A DNA stretch of 64,000 nt from Vibrio artabrorum (lineage in GTDB: Bacteria > Pseudomonadota > Gammaproteobacteria > Enterobacterales > Vibrionaceae), in the NCBI RefSeq assembly GCF_024347295.1, contig NZ_AP025458.1, forward strand, positions 1,674,001 to 1,738,000, read 5' to 3'. Of the stretch, positions 8,707 to 16,415 are shown piece by piece. Position 1 is the first letter of the stretch. Each line of letters begins with the position of its first letter. The translations under genes were made by a program, and so were the position numbers. The notes under the pieces were generated by a model. That model made no database searches. It worked only from the letters and a program-made list of their open reading frames with translations, and had not been told where the DNA came from.

Positions 8707-9441
8707 TCATTGAGCAATTAGTGCTTCCAGTGCCGCTAATGATGCTAACCGTTCTCCTTGCATCATTGCCTCTGCCTCATCAACATACTGCCCAACCCCC
8801 TCTTTAACATCTTGTTCGTACAAGACAACGTTATTCAAGATGGAAGCAACGTTAAGCCCTCTCAAGCGGCCCACGGTAAACAGTGCCGATGTTTCCATGT
8901 CTGCACCCAAAATACCTTTACCATTCCAGTACTGACAAAGTGCCTGTTCGTCATCGGTATAAAAACTGTCGTGTGAACGTACAGTGCCTAAATAATAAGG
9001 TGTTGTTTGCTTCTGCAAGAACTTATCTAGCTCTTTCAGTAAACAGAAACTCGCATAAGCCGGATACGAAGATCTAACGTAAGCCGCAGAGCCACCTTCA
9101 TCGCGAACCGCGCCCTCTGCGACAATAAGCTCACCAAGCTCGATATGAGATTGCATCGCACCTGCTGACCCAACTCTGACAATATGAGTCACACCACAAA
9201 ACTTAAGCTCTTCTATCGCAATAATCATTGAAGGAGCACCAATGCCGGTACTGCAAACCGATATCGCTTTCCCTTGATAGCTACCAGTGAAAATTCGATA
9301 CTCTCGGTTCTCAGAAACCAGTTCAGCGTGCTCAAGCAAACTTGCTATCCGATTTGCTCTATCAGGCTCACCACAAACAATAGTTAACGGAGCAATTTGC
9401 GTTTCATCAACGCCGATATGAGGTTGCTTTACCATCTTCAC
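8707..9441 (-). CDS. Nucleoside phosphorylase (uridine/purine phosphorylase family)
   Basis: This 244-residue cytoplasmic enzyme belongs to the PNP/UDP phosphorylase family 1, which splits a ribonucleoside with phosphate into base and (deoxy)ribose 1-phosphate. Family marks are the N-terminal CGEPDRANRIA, STGIGAPS, the VRVGSAGAM loop and LGADMETSALF with the ribose-binding Met-Glu pair. Two bases separate its start from the stop of the PnuC-like transporter gene, so the two are co-transcribed: uptake followed by phosphorolysis. The sequence looks nearer to uridine phosphorylase than to DeoD, but substrate choice is uncertain. Confidence 0.88.
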   Translation of the reverse strand: MKMVKQPHIGVDETQIAPLTIVCGEPDRANRIASLLEHAELVSENREYRIFTGSYQGKAISVCSTGIGAPSMIIAIEELKFCGVTHIVRVGSAGAMQSHIELGELIVAEGAVRDEGGSAAYVRSSYPAYASFCLLKELDKFLQKQTTPYYLGTVRSHDSFYTDDEQALCQYWNGKGILGADMETSALFTVGRLRGLNVASILNNVVLYEQDVKEGVGQYVDEAEAMMQGERLASLAALEALIAQ

Positions 9442-9443
9442 TC

Positions 9444-10178
9444 CTAAGACACTGTTGCTTGAGTCAGTGATTTATCACTGTTTCGTTTTGCAGTTCTCGC
9501 CCACTCACGAGTACCGTTTGCCGCAATAAACATTAAGATTGCGTATTGAACAGACATTGCGTAAACGCCCTGCGTCGCATAAATACCAACGCTGATAATA
9601 TTAATCACAATCCAAAGTATCCAGTTTTCAACATATTTACGTGTCATCAGAACTTGAGCAACAATAGATAAAACGGTCATCGTTGCATCCCAAAATGGGA
9701 ACGCATCCGGCTCAAGTACAGGCTCAGCTAAATCCGAACCAAAAAGATTCAAACTATCAACCGCGATGTGTGCCAATGCAAAAAAGAACGGGTCGATATA
9801 CATAGTAAGTAGTGCAATCGAAATCACACTTGCAGCGGCGGTTGCCACAAGTTTATTTTGGCTCAACCAACGAACTTCTAGTGTTTCACCTTGCTCATTA
9901 GGGCGTGTCCATGCGTACCAACCGTATATGTTGGCGCAAAAGAAAAAGAGTTGAAGAAGTAACAATCCATATAACTGAATTTGGAAAAAAATAACCGCAA
10001 ATAGGGTGACATTCAGCAATCCAAATAAGTAGTTTATGGTTTTTTCTTGGCTCGCAAACCAAATACAAAGCAAGCCAAACACAGTTCCGAAAGCTTCAAT
10101 CCAACTCATTGCATAGCCATCCCCTATTGGGATATTGACTAAGGTGTTATTAATATCAAGTAGGGCGAATAGGTCCAT
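9444..10178 (-). CDS. PnuC-family nucleoside/nicotinamide riboside transporter
   Basis: This 244-residue inner-membrane protein has seven or so helices and the PnuC signature LLQLFFFCANIYGWYAWTRP. PnuC proteins carry out facilitated diffusion of ribosylated vitamins or nucleosides, with trapping by downstream phosphorylation or cleavage. Coupling to a nucleoside phosphorylase rather than a nicotinamide-riboside kinase points to a nucleoside or deoxynucleoside as substrate (inference). The message starts with a long hairpin-rich leader containing an intrinsic terminator about 60 bases ahead of the ATG, suggesting control by attenuation. Confidence 0.85.
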   Translation of the reverse strand: MDLFALLDINNTLVNIPIGDGYAMSWIEAFGTVFGLLCIWFASQEKTINYLFGLLNVTLFAVIFFQIQLYGLLLLQLFFFCANIYGWYAWTRPNEQGETLEVRWLSQNKLVATAAASVISIALLTMYIDPFFFALAHIAVDSLNLFGSDLAEPVLEPDAFPFWDATMTVLSIVAQVLMTRKYVENWILWIVINIISVGIYATQGVYAMSVQYAILMFIAANGTREWARTAKRNSDKSLTQATVS

Positions 10179-10205
10179 AAGGGAGTCCTTTATTATTTGT
10201 TTTTT

Positions 10206-10229
10206 GTAGCGCCTATCTTATTGCGCTAC
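10206..10229 (-). promoter_or_regulatory. Second leader hairpin just upstream of the pnuC-like start
   Basis: Perfect seven-base inverted repeats (GTAGCGC / GCGCTAC) lie between the leader terminator and the ribosome binding site of the transporter gene. It could influence translation or protect the message end. Confidence 0.45.
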
Positions 10230-10231
10230 TA

Positions 10232-10259
10232 GAAACAAAAAGGAGGACATTTGTCCTCC
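10232..10259 (-). terminator. Intrinsic terminator in the leader of the pnuC-like operon
   Basis: On the minus strand, GGAGGAC / GTCCTCC with a four-base loop is followed by TTTTTG. It lies 63 bases upstream of the transporter ATG. It either ends the preceding small ORF or serves as an attenuator. Confidence 0.75.
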
Positions 10260-10391
10260 CTAGATTGCATGCGATCATAAATCAGAATAATAATTCTGGA
10301 AAATCAAATTCACTGGACGATGTCATCCCCTCCCAGCGCTCTTGAGAGCGAAACGCCACCATCAGAGTAAACTACTTTCAAAAACGAAACT
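10260..10391 (-). ncRNA. Candidate structured leader RNA (riboswitch-like, class unknown)
   Basis: On the minus strand at least three stems precede the terminator: CGCTCT..AGAGCG (10337-10350), CTGG..GATG-A-CATC..CCAG (10313-10336) and CAGAAT..ATTCTG (10283-10298), plus a near-palindrome around GCATGC. I cannot match it to the purine, TPP, FMN, cobalamin or preQ1 consensus. The pairing is seen; the ligand-sensing role is inferred from position. Confidence 0.4.
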
Positions 10392-10529
10392 TTAGCTTAC
10401 TGGCTTAAAGAGAATATCGCGTTGACGAGCACGTTCGAGAAGCGCATGCTTTTCCTTCCGAGCAGAATCCCTCCTGGCGACACGATTAAAGTAAGCGACC
10501 ATGAATTCGTTCTGTAAAATACAACTCAT
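10392..10529 (-). CDS. Small ORF (45 aa) upstream of the pnuC-like operon
   Basis: The 45 codons give an N-terminal MSCILQNEF and a strongly basic, helix-prone remainder (VARRDSARKEKHALLERARQR). A second ATG lies at residue 10. The Shine-Dalgarno is weak. It faces away from the small membrane protein gene at 10545 with only 15 bases between the two starts. It may be a real small protein, a leader peptide, or chance; amino-acid composition and lack of stops favour coding. I do not recognise it. Confidence 0.4.
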   Translation of the reverse strand: MSCILQNEFMVAYFNRVARRDSARKEKHALLERARQRDILFKPVS

Positions 10530-10544
10530 TGAAAGGCCAATCGT

Positions 10545-10748
10545 ATGAATAAAGTTATCATCTTTGTAATGGGGCTGTTTTTTACCAGTCGATTATTTGC
10601 GAGTATTGTGCCGCACGTTAATAAACTAGAACATGACGCACCCATTCTCATTCGCTCCGCATTGATTGTTGGTGTAGCCGCTTATGTAATTTGGACTGTC
10701 ATCAAATACTTTAAAAAGAACAAGGCTACGGATTCCGATCAGCTCTAG
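10545..10748 (+). CDS. Small two-helix membrane protein (67 aa)
   Basis: This 67-residue protein begins with a hydrophobic segment (IIFVMGLFFTSRLFASI), has a second helix (SALIVGVAAYVIWTVI) and a short basic tail (KYFKKNK). GAAAGG lies eight bases before the ATG. It stands alone between the pnuC leader and the disrupted receptor gene. The function is unknown. Confidence 0.65.
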   Translation: MNKVIIFVMGLFFTSRLFASIVPHVNKLEHDAPILIRSALIVGVAAYVIWTVIKYFKKNKATDSDQL

Positions 10749-11250
10749 GGACGGGCTTATGAATAAGCCTCTCATTTCGATTACTGATCAGCGAAATAAT
10801 CGGCCAATATTTTACGCCACTTTCGTGACTCTCGAATCTTCAACAGTGCGCGGTTAATCTCTTCTTCGTACTCGTTATTTTCAGTGATAATAAAGCCATA
10901 GTTCTGCTTTTCTAGCTGATACGGCAGTACCTCCAGATCTTCAAACTGCCCGCTTATTCTGCCATTACCAATCATATATTTGAGCACCACATCATCAGCA
11001 ACAATCGCTTCTACTTCACCATCTTCTAAAGCCGCTAGAAGCCTTGGCATATCGACATAACTCTTGTGTCGAATACCGAAGCTTGTGAGCATCAAAGAAG
11101 ACGTCGTTGCAACTTTTGCGCCTACCTCCACATCCGCAAGATCATTGATGCCTTCAATATGGGATGAGCCTTGGCTGAGAGTCAGTTTGCTGGCTAATAC
11201 AGCGGTTATACTGGCGATAAAAAGCATACTAAACACACCAATGAACACCG

Positions 11251-11259
11251 TAGCAATTC
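11251..11259. repeat. Left target-site duplication (TAGCAATTC)
   Basis: Nine bases directly flank the left end of the IS5-family element and are repeated at 12314-12322, as expected for the IS903 subgroup. Confidence 0.9.
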
Positions 11260-12313
11260 GGCGTTGTTGCGTAATTCAATGGAACTAAATCAAGAACCTA
11301 CGATCTGAGCAGCTACGTCCACTCTATCTCGTAGCCCTATGCCTAAACCACGTTACAAAACAACTAACTGGAAGCAATACAACCAATCACTCATTAACCG
11401 TGGTTCTCTGACCTTTTGGATTGATGAAGAAGCAATAAGCGGATGGGCGCAAAGCAAACAGAATAAGCGCGGGAGGCCGCGTCGGTTCAGTGATTTAGCT
11501 ATCACGACAGCACTCATGGTCAAACGAGTTTTTTCTATGCCATTGAGAGCGCTGCAAGGATTTATCGACTCGATATTTAGGTTAGCCCATGTACCGTTAA
11601 GTTGTCCGCATTACACCTGCATCAGTCGTAGAGCCAAGCAAGTTGAGGTTTCATTTAAGACTAAAACGAGAGGAGCGATACAGCACCTAGCTATTGATGC
11701 TACTGGCCTTAAGGTTTATGGCGAAGGTGAATGGAAAGTCAAAAAACATGGGACGGATGGCAAGCGTAGAGTCTGGCGAAAGCTGCATATTGCAGTCGAT
11801 ACCAACACTCATGAGATCATTGCCGCCGAGCTAAGTTTATCGACGGTTACAGATGGAGAAGTACTCCCGAACTTACTGAAACAAACACGCCGAAGTATCC
11901 TTAAGGTGTCTGGTGATGGCGCTTACGACACGAGAGCGTGTCACGCTGCTATTAAGATTAAGGGAGCTATTGCGCTTATTCCCCCAAGAGAAGGGGCTGC
12001 CTTTTGGGAGCGTGGTCACCCTCGAAATCTCGCCGTGGGTTGCCAGAAATTATACGGCTCAAATAAGTATTGGAAAGAGCGGTATGGATACCACAAACGT
12101 TCACTCTCAGAAACAGCGATGTATCGAGTTAAACAGTTGCTAGGAGGGAAACTGAGCTTAAGAAATTACAATGCCCAGGTGGGTGAAACTTACGCGATGA
12201 TAAAAGCGTTGAACAAGCTTACTGGGTTAGGTATGCCTGAAACTTGTCGCATTGACTAAGAAACAAGCGAAACGGGTTGGCTCTATCTCTAAATTTAATT
12301 ACGCAACAAAGCC
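11260..12313 (+). mobile_element. IS5-family insertion sequence (IS903-like subgroup), 1,054 bp
   Basis: The ends are inverted repeats GGCGTTGTTGCGTAATT (left) and, read inward from the right, GGCTTTGTTGCGTAATT, differing at one base. The element is flanked by a nine-base duplication and carries one intact transposase gene. Length, ends and duplication size fit the IS903 subgroup of IS5. It lies inside the receptor-like gene, in the opposite orientation. A similar solo end is found at 19401-19418. Confidence 0.92.
11339..12259 (+). CDS. IS5-family DDE transposase
   Basis: This 306-residue transposase has the RRFSDLAITTALMVK N-terminal region and the DDE core: Asp in LAIDATG, Asp in VSGDGAYD, Glu in SLSETAMYR with the following arginines. 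The frame is intact, so the element may still be active. It fills nearly all of the insertion sequence. Confidence 0.95.
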   Translation: MPKPRYKTTNWKQYNQSLINRGSLTFWIDEEAISGWAQSKQNKRGRPRRFSDLAITTALMVKRVFSMPLRALQGFIDSIFRLAHVPLSCPHYTCISRRAKQVEVSFKTKTRGAIQHLAIDATGLKVYGEGEWKVKKHGTDGKRRVWRKLHIAVDTNTHEIIAAELSLSTVTDGEVLPNLLKQTRRSILKVSGDGAYDTRACHAAIKIKGAIALIPPREGAAFWERGHPRNLAVGCQKLYGSNKYWKERYGYHKRSLSETAMYRVKQLLGGKLSLRNYNAQVGETYAMIKALNKLTGLGMPETCRID

Positions 12314-12322
12314 TAGCAATTC
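12314..12322. repeat. Right target-site duplication (TAGCAATTC)
   Basis: This is the second copy of the nine-base duplication at 11251-11259. It falls on the codons for Arg-Ile-Ala of the interrupted receptor gene. Confidence 0.9.
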
Positions 12323-13151
12323 GTCCAGTTAAACTATTAAACTCAAAGTAATTAAATGGGCCGCGTGTGATGAAAAGTAAACCCATAATAAAGCTTTCCA
12401 GCCAACGTCCCGTTCGGCTTTTCATCGAGTAGAGTTTTTCATTCTTACCATGCTCCAATAGATAGAAAAACGCGCCTATTACGCCAGAGATAAAGACGAC
12501 GGCACCAATGATCAGCCACAGCGCGGGATTGAAAAAAATGGCATGTAAGGTTTGAAGATAGCCTTGTTTTTTAACTGCAACGGCGAGGTGAGTTTCATAA
12601 AACGAATGAGAAAAGTCAGCAAACAGTTCTCGCTCTGGAGTGATTGAAATGCAAGACACTCCGACGTCGATCTGCTCGGCTTCAATCGAATTGAGTAAGT
12701 CATCTAAGCGGTGAGTCTCGAGCGTGTACTCAATGTTCATCTCTTTGGCGATTTGCCCCCACAGCTCGACACTCAGGCCACTCCACTCGCCTTCCATAGA
12801 GCTGATGACAAAAGGAGGACATGGATAAACACCGACTTTAAGCGGGGCGGAAGAAGCATCGCTACTGAAGAGTGGAAAAAGTAAAAGGATTGATAGAAAA
12901 CAATATTGGAATGTCGATTTGAAGAATTTTGGCATCAGCAGCCCTCCGGAAAAAGGCAGAGATGAATTGAGTACGGAAAAACTCCCTCAAACGAACGGGG
13001 TCAAGCGTTGTCTGGCGCTAAAAGGTGGATAAGAAACTCAATACTGCCCTACTCGTTTTATTCGTAATTATATTAACTATAGAAAACCTCTATTTATTGT
13101 GCAAAACAGCGGAATCAACAAACTAGCACCACCTAGGCTACCGCTCGATAG

Positions 13152-13589
13152 CTAGGGTGATGACATAAACTGGCTTTGTGCCGACGAACTTAACTTTCCG
13201 CACTGCGTAATTTGGCTTTCTAGGAAGTAGATATTACGTTTCGTTTTGACCCATTGAGCGCAAACTTCCAGTTCTTGACCAATCAAAATCGGATGATGAA
13301 AACGAGACGTTAAACTCACCGTCATCGCCTTGATACTGTTCTGAAATAAGCAATGCAGCATCGCACTGTCATGTAATGCGGTAACAATGCCACCCTGCAT
13401 GATGCCATCGTAGCCCTCGGCTTTATCTGTTGGTACAATCTTGGCGCTGGTTTTATATTTAGCTACTGCCTCATGCTTAGTTAAAGTCTCATGCTCGGCA
13501 ACCGCTTCAAAACGAATGGGACTGCCTGTGAATAAACCTTGGCTGCACACTTGGCAACGCCGATGATTGTGTGGAATGAAAACCTTCAT
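13152..13589 (-). CDS. PaaI-type hotdog thioesterase
   Basis: This protein of about 145 residues has the hotdog thioesterase core GIMQGGIVTALHDSAMLHCLF, in which the HGG-like turn is QGG and Asp of ALHDS sits in the active-site helix, followed by VSLTSRFHHPILIGQELEV. Such enzymes hydrolyse acyl-CoA or acyl-carrier thioesters. The start at 13589 has AAGGTAAG just upstream; a longer frame to 13658 would overlap the DUF134 start region and is not needed. The N-terminus carries an HNHRRCQVC Cys pair. A short imperfect repeat, EAVAEHETLTKHEAVAKYKT, is unusual and may be a linker expansion. Confidence 0.75.
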   Translation of the reverse strand: MKVFIPHNHRRCQVCSQGLFTGSPIRFEAVAEHETLTKHEAVAKYKTSAKIVPTDKAEGYDGIMQGGIVTALHDSAMLHCLFQNSIKAMTVSLTSRFHHPILIGQELEVCAQWVKTKRNIYFLESQITQCGKLSSSAQSQFMSSP

Positions 13590-13623
13590 ACTTACCTTTA
13601 CCCTTAGATTCCTAGAGATTGAT

Positions 13624-13902
13624 ATGGCTCGACCAAAAAAACATCGCCAGTTATGCACCCGTGCGGCTTACTCTTGTTTTAAGCCTAATGGTGTTCCTAT
13701 GGACGAGCTTCACCAAGAAGAACTGCTATTGGAAGAGCTCGAAGCCTTACGCTTGGCTGATCAAGAAGGGCTGAGCCAACTTGAAGCGGCTGAACAAATG
13801 CAGGTGTCTCGCCAAACATTTGGCAATATCATCAAGCGTGCTCGAACTAAAGTCGCCAAGTGCATCGTCAACGGCCACGCATTGGTGATTCAAAGCCGTT
13901 AA
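13624..13902 (+). CDS. DUF134-family DNA-binding protein
   Basis: This 92-residue protein has the DUF134 pattern: an N-terminal MARPKKHRQLC, then an acidic helix ELLLEELEALRLAD, then a sigma-70-region-4-like helix-turn-helix (GLSQLEAAEQMQVSRQTFGNIIKRAR). It lies head to head with the thioesterase gene with 34 bases between starts. On its other side lie, convergent, NqrM-like and NifX-like genes; DUF134 is commonly found beside NifX/NafY-domain proteins, suggesting it regulates a metal-cluster function. Confidence 0.85.
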   Translation: MARPKKHRQLCTRAAYSCFKPNGVPMDELHQEELLLEELEALRLADQEGLSQLEAAEQMQVSRQTFGNIIKRARTKVAKCIVNGHALVIQSR

Positions 13903-13978
13903 TTCACGTGTTCGCCCGACGTTATTTAACTCAGCGAGCGTGAGTTCTTGATGCTTAGATTGATACTGAGTTCGATAC

Positions 13979-14176
13979 TTAGCTTGATGGCTCTGTAATC
14001 TGATACAACTTTCGGCTTTGCCCTTCACACAAGTCCTTGCAATTGCATTCACGCTCAATATTTAACTGCGCCAGTCCGCCACAGCTGCCTTTGATTGGCT
14101 TGTGCGAAAAAATCACGCCTATCGCCATCAGTGTCACGACTCCGACAAATCCCAATAGCGTCAACAAGAAAGTCAT
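13979..14176 (-). CDS. NqrM-like protein (DUF539)
   Basis: This 65-residue protein has one N-terminal membrane helix (LLTLLGFVGVVTLMAIGVI) followed by the DUF539 motif IKGSCGGL...ECNCKDLC with four cysteines. NqrM is needed for maturation of the Na+-translocating NADH:quinone reductase and is thought to deliver iron. Here it is not beside nqr or apbE; it overlaps the NifX-like gene upstream by four bases (ATGA), so it is either the only copy moved or, more likely, a second copy with another client. Confidence 0.8.
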   Translation of the reverse strand: MTFLLTLLGFVGVVTLMAIGVIFSHKPIKGSCGGLAQLNIERECNCKDLCEGQSRKLYQITEPSS

Positions 14177-14619
14177 TTTCGAAAACCTCGAATAGCGCCT
14201 AGCTGATTAGGCTGTGGCATTAGAATCGAAGTTTGTTTTTTGTGCCCTTTCGCGCCGCACGTTTTATTGCCACACCCGCTATTTCGCGGCTCGCGGCCAT
14301 AATCGAGATCGGTCACTTCGCGTAGATTGTCGAAATCCAAAGTCCCGATTTCTGCCTTACCTGTCGATGCCAAGACTCGAATATCGTTATTAAACAAATG
14401 CGCCAACATCTTCTTCCCGATGTGACGAACCACCACAGCCTCTACATCGTAAGAACGGAGAACAGAGATCCATTGCTTCTTTTTATTACAAGAAGTGTCG
14501 GACTCAACCAAAGGAACAATCTGCTTTATTTGTCGTTGTTGATCGACAATCGCGATCTCAGGAGAACGAGCAAAATGGTTGCCGACATGAAGGTCGCGGC
14601 AAGGTACTGCGTATAACAT
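14173..14619 (-). CDS. NifX/NafY-like dinitrogenase cofactor-binding domain protein
   Basis: This 148-residue protein has the Nitro_FeMo-Co domain fold: early HVGNHFARSPEIAIVD, then SYDVEAVVVRHIGKKMLAHLFNNDIRVLAS and a Cys-rich tail with CGNKTCG. Proteins of this type bind iron or iron-molybdenum clusters. No nitrogenase genes are present, so a nif role is not implied. It is translationally coupled to the NqrM-like gene; together with DUF134 they form a likely metal-cluster handling unit. Confidence 0.8.
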   Translation of the reverse strand: MLYAVPCRDLHVGNHFARSPEIAIVDQQRQIKQIVPLVESDTSCNKKKQWISVLRSYDVEAVVVRHIGKKMLAHLFNNDIRVLASTGKAEIGTLDFDNLREVTDLDYGREPRNSGCGNKTCGAKGHKKQTSILMPQPNQLGAIRGFRK

Positions 14620-14639
14620 AGTAACGTCCTGTTATTGAT

Positions 14640-15116
14640 GATCAGGAGTTCAGCATACGCCTCATTATTGGCATATGCCAATAATCATCTTATGAAAAAT
14701 AAGATTTACTGGATCGATAGATAAGATCAAAAACCACCAAACTGACCATAATGTCCAACCAATCCCACCTGTCTTCTCAATAACCACATAGACTAACGGA
14801 TAGTTTTTTAGCATCGATATAGTCTGTTGACACAAGCCAAGGTCAGACACCATAAAAAAGCTGGGTTCACTCGTTCCGCATACATCAAAATCTCGCAATC
14901 ACGAAACCTTCATTTCAGTCACCATTTAATCTCAATTCAGGTAACAAGTGGACTACGCTAAGCGCAAACCCCGTTAGTATTATTGGTTTACAAAAGAGCA
15001 TCGAAACCGCTAAAGAAAAGCGCTGAGAAGCGATACAATGCTCAAGTTGCGAGATCGCAGCATGGAATACCCATTCACAGAAAGCTCACTCACAGAAAAG
15101 ATTAAAGTAATCACCT
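14640..15116. other. Gap of about 480 bases without a supported gene
   Basis: A minus-strand 77-codon frame (14665-14898) starts with TTG and has no ribosome binding site; I do not accept it. The region should hold the promoters of the NifX-like gene (left) and of the YcxB-like gene (right). Confidence 0.5.
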
Positions 15117-15611
15117 ATGACTAAAGATTTCGATTTCACCACTGAGTACACCCTCGACAAGCCTTTTTTTGCTGAGTGTTATGATCAAACTAGCCTGCCA
15201 GCGCCATTTCCAAAACCTTACCTAAAAGGCCTATTTTTTCTTGTTTTTGGTGTAGTTTTATTAAAGTTAGAGCTGTTACCTAGCGGATATGTTGGTTGGT
15301 TCTTTATTGTTTTGAGTGTGATTGAAGCACTCAGTGTTTACTTTAAGAGAAGCTGGTGGTTGTGGCGACAAACAACCAGTACAAGCTTTGGTAGCAAGGT
15401 GGGATTTCAGGTGGACTCTAGCGGAGTGAGTTATAAAAATGGTAACAACAGCCGAAATATCACTTGGAATGAGATCGACCAACTTCAACAAACCGATCTA
15501 GGCCTTATCTTTCATATAGGTAAACAACGCCAATATGTGAGTCAATCTTGTTTAAGTGATGCAGCAATCGCATTCATTGTCGAACAGCACGCCGCATCAA
15601 AAACGAACTAA
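15117..15611 (+). CDS. YcxB-like membrane protein
   Basis: This 164-residue protein has two hydrophobic helices near residues 37-75 (GLFFLVFGVVLLKLELL, VGWFFIVLSVIEALSVYF) and a C-terminal soluble domain with the YcxB-like pattern VDSSGVSYKNGNNSRNITWNEIDQLQQTDLGLIFHIG. The function is unknown. It is a single gene with its own terminator. Confidence 0.65.
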   Translation: MTKDFDFTTEYTLDKPFFAECYDQTSLPAPFPKPYLKGLFFLVFGVVLLKLELLPSGYVGWFFIVLSVIEALSVYFKRSWWLWRQTTSTSFGSKVGFQVDSSGVSYKNGNNSRNITWNEIDQLQQTDLGLIFHIGKQRQYVSQSCLSDAAIAFIVEQHAASKTN

Positions 15612-15623
15612 CGTCCAGAATGA

Positions 15624-15653
15624 AAAAGGCCTCGTAAACACGAAGCCTTTTCA
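15624..15653 (+). terminator. Terminator after the YcxB-like gene
   Basis: An AAAAGGCCTCG / CGAAGCCTTTT stem with one mismatch. It is one of several GGCCTCG-type terminators in the window. Confidence 0.7.
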
Positions 15654-15731
15654 TCATGGCTCACTAAAAGCATACAACTTCAGTTGAACACAAGCGATAG
15701 CTCGAAAACTGGAAACTTATCGGCGTGTTAC

Positions 15732-16415
15732 TTACATAATTAACACAATTAGCGGCGAGATAAGAACAGTAACCACACCTGAAAACAGCATAATCAGACT
15801 TGCAATGGTGCCCGCCTTGGTGTGAATGCCATAAGCAATAGCCGTACCTGAACCATGCGCAGAAGCACCAAGCCCCGCTCCTTTACCGTGCCGAGAACGA
15901 ATTCGAAATAAGTTCAACATCGTATTGCCGACGACAATACCAAAAACACCGGTCATGACTACGAATATTGAGGTGAGATCCGGTTCACCGCCAATCGCTT
16001 TGGAAGCCACTACCGCAAAAGGTGTTGTGATTGAGCGAACGGCTAAACTTTTCTGTAAAAGATCGGATAAGTGGAGACCTTTACTCAGCAAAATAGTACT
16101 GAATAACGCTGTAACAACCGCGACCAAAACCCCAATTGAAATAGACAACCAATGATTTTTCAGAAGTTTTTGGTTTTCATAAACGGGTATCGCAAACGCG
16201 ACCGTAGCGGGACCTAACATCCAAATTAGCCAATGTGATTCTTCGATATAATCTTGATAGCTAATATTCAGCAGCAACAACGCAGCCACAATCAGCACGG
16301 GTACAGAAACTAAAGGGATCAACCAAATTTTGTTAAACCGACGGTACAGTGATTTAGCACTGTAATAACCCAAGATCGTAAAAACTAAACATGAGATAGA
16401 TAAATAAGTGTGCAT
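15732..16415 (-). CDS. CidB/LrgB-family membrane protein (YohK-like)
   Basis: This 227-residue inner-membrane protein has about seven helices and the LrgB signature SKGLHLSDLLQKSLAVRSITTPFA and GAGLGASAHGSGTAIAYG. CidB/LrgB proteins work with CidA/LrgA as holin-like or pyruvate/metabolite transport pairs. Its start overlaps the stop of the CidA-like gene (TAATG), indicating translational coupling. Confidence 0.9.
   Translation of the reverse strand: MHTYLSISCLVFTILGYYSAKSLYRRFNKIWLIPLVSVPVLIVAALLLLNISYQDYIEESHWLIWMLGPATVAFAIPVYENQKLLKNHWLSISIGVLVAVVTALFSTILLSKGLHLSDLLQKSLAVRSITTPFAVVASKAIGGEPDLTSIFVVMTGVFGIVVGNTMLNLFRIRSRHGKGAGLGASAHGSGTAIAYGIHTKAGTIASLIMLFSGVVTVLISPLIVLIM

Larger units (their letters stand above)
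10781..12935 (-). pseudogene. Ionotropic-glutamate-receptor-like channel/binding protein, split by an IS5-family element
   Basis: The 5' part (12935-12314) encodes a signal peptide, the first half of a periplasmic family-3 solute-binding domain and a helix, re-entrant-type segment and helix; the 3' part (11259-10781) carries the last helix and the second binding-domain half. This order (S1, M1-P-M2, M3-like, S2) is that of prokaryotic GluR0-type receptors. Removing the element and one nine-base target copy gives 1,092 bases, exactly 364 codons (363 residues), with the sequence reading FNSLTGRIATVFIGV across the join. The pore segment reads TRGPFNYFEF and lacks the TVGYG potassium filter, so ion selectivity, or channel function at all, is unsure. 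GGAGGG sits six bases before the start. Confidence 0.85.

Noticed and set aside
10781..12313. Two separate genes on either side of the transposase
   Set aside because: The two parts join exactly in frame after removing the IS and one duplication copy, so they are one gene.
13979..14619. A nitrogen-fixation locus
   Set aside because: Only a NifX-type domain is present; no nifH, nifD, nifK or nifB-like radical-SAM gene.
14665..14898. A 77-codon minus-strand frame
   Set aside because: TTG start, no ribosome binding site, no resemblance to a known protein.
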